Assembly: GCA_965657195.1 (NCBI GenBank)
Contig: CBFHNK010000001.1
Span: 1 to 64,000, forward strand
Direction: 5' to 3'
DNA length: 64,000 nt
Source of the DNA: TMED14 sp965657195
GTDB taxonomy: Bacteria; Bacteroidota; Bacteroidia; Flavobacteriales; Schleiferiaceae
This document shows, piece by piece, positions 63,482-64,000 of this stretch. How positions within the stretch are numbered: the first letter of the stretch is position 1; each line of letters begins with the position of its first letter. The notes under the pieces were generated by a model that saw nothing but the letters and a program-made list of their open reading frames with translations, made no database searches and was not told the origin of the DNA. The position numbers and the translations under genes were made by a program.

Positions 63482-64000
63482 ATGCGACTGAAACCATTTC
63501 TAATATTATTCAACTACATTCTTTTTAGTTCAGTTTCCTATGGGCAACTTTCGGGATTATATACAATAAATCCAGCTGGTTCTGGTTCAAGCAACTATAC
63601 ATCGTTTAGTTCAGCAATTTATGCACTATCAACAAGTGGTGTAACAGGCCCTGTTACTTTCAATGTGGTGTCTGGTGTATACTATGGACAATTTACAATT
63701 CCTCAGGTGTCTAATGCCTCAATATCAAATCCAATCACCTTTCAAGCTGATCCAGCTAACAATTCTCCTGTAGTGTTAACCTATGGGGCAAACAACTCTT
63801 ATGATGATTTTATTATCAATTTAAGTGGGGCAAAAAATATTGTAATCAAAGGATTTAAATTCCTTTCCACGGGTCCTCCTGAGTATTGCCGCGCAATAAT
63901 GTATAGCGGAGCAGCAACTAATATTGCTATTTTAGATAATGAATTTATTGGTACCGTCACAATTAATACAAATTGGGGAGATGCTGCGATATATCCTGAT
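63482..64000 (+). CDS. N-terminus of an AT-rich surface protein, runs off the window
   Basis: The first 173 codons of a larger gene, translated by eye. A signal peptide (MRLKPFLILFNYILFSSVSY) is followed by LYTINPAGSGSSNYTSFSSA and a Ser/Thr/Asn/Gly-rich beta region (GVTGPVTFNVVSGVYYGQFT, NIVIKGFKF). This opening is typical of very large Bacteroidota T9SS-exported proteins with parallel beta-helix repeats. GC is far below the neighbouring genes, suggesting recent acquisition. Function and C-terminus are outside the window. Confidence 0.8.
   Translation, partial: MRLKPFLILFNYILFSSVSYGQLSGLYTINPAGSGSSNYTSFSSAIYALSTSGVTGPVTFNVVSGVYYGQFTIPQVSNASISNPITFQADPANNSPVVLTYGANNSYDDFIINLSGAKNIVIKGFKFLSTGPPEYCRAIMYSGAATNIAILDNEFIGTVTINTNWGDAAIYPD

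Overview
The window reads as chromosomal DNA of a Bacteroidota bacterium, most likely Flavobacteriales-like (Cryomorphaceae/Schleiferiaceae-type), with an unusually high GC content for that group (about 60 percent, judged by eye). The main evidence is the -7 promoter motif TAnnTTTG, the type IX secretion signatures (a PorG-like protein, a stand-alone CHU_C/type B sorting domain, a type A C-terminal sorting domain, a GldA-like ATPase), the absence of Shine-Dalgarno sequences, and the conserved cluster CBS-nadK-porG-uppS-bamA-ompH-ompH-murI.

Layout. 1-5317: partial pgi, then nfu, a gamma-carbonic-anhydrase-like protein, signal peptidase I and a secreted hypothetical protein. 5318-7413: an acyl-CoA carboxylase beta subunit lying between two inverted copies of a dispersed intergenic repeat. 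7411-14813: nucleotide-sugar dehydrogenase (minus strand), then a plus-strand run of ABC exporter, RsmB-like methyltransferase, murQ, CrtD-like carotenoid desaturase and a methyltransferase. 14810-22139: the minus-strand envelope operon, with outer-membrane biogenesis (bamA, two Skp/OmpH chaperones), lipid carrier synthesis (uppS), wall precursor supply (murI), NAD kinase and a T9SS component. 22209-35910: pdxJ, a hydrolase, the third repeat copy, DUF2141, a passenger-less T9SS sorting domain, AsmA-like protein, RluB with a long repetitive arm, YraN, LD-carboxypeptidase, metG, a cytochrome c/copper-monooxygenase-like secreted protein and an M14 peptidase.

35966-39094 is an accessory locus in a tRNA-Arg(CCT) gene. 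It holds a 5' tRNA remnant, low-GC envelope genes of unknown function, an intact tRNA, another low-GC gene, and a displaced 3' tRNA copy forming a perfect 58-bp direct repeat. No integrase is present. 39090-50709 returns to host-like housekeeping genes: SOUL protein, thioredoxin-like protein, aldehyde dehydrogenase, amtB, doxX, pepT, CDF transporter, SDR and a TonB-dependent receptor with a lipoprotein. 50745-56607 holds an AT-richer sterol-desaturase-like gene between a terminator and tRNA-Arg(CCG), a CREST-family membrane protein, a prohibitin-like lipoprotein, isocitrate dehydrogenase, a ParD-like antitoxin with a decayed ParE toxin, and the initiator tRNA next to a large nested palindrome. 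56671-62948 holds the GTPases era, der and rsgA, a GldA-like ATPase, dtd, a MazG-like protein and glutaryl-CoA dehydrogenase. From about 62950 the composition becomes AT-rich and a surface-protein gene runs off the window.

Two genome-wide themes stand out. First, TAnnTTTG-like boxes sit only 4-9 nt before many start codons, often as back-to-back divergent pairs, which predicts widespread leaderless or near-leaderless mRNAs. Second, a family of intergenic repeats built from short triloop hairpins, an AT-rich core and a 17-bp word has spread between genes. The same word also occurs inside the rluB coding region. I see no CRISPR array, rRNA or complete insertion sequence.
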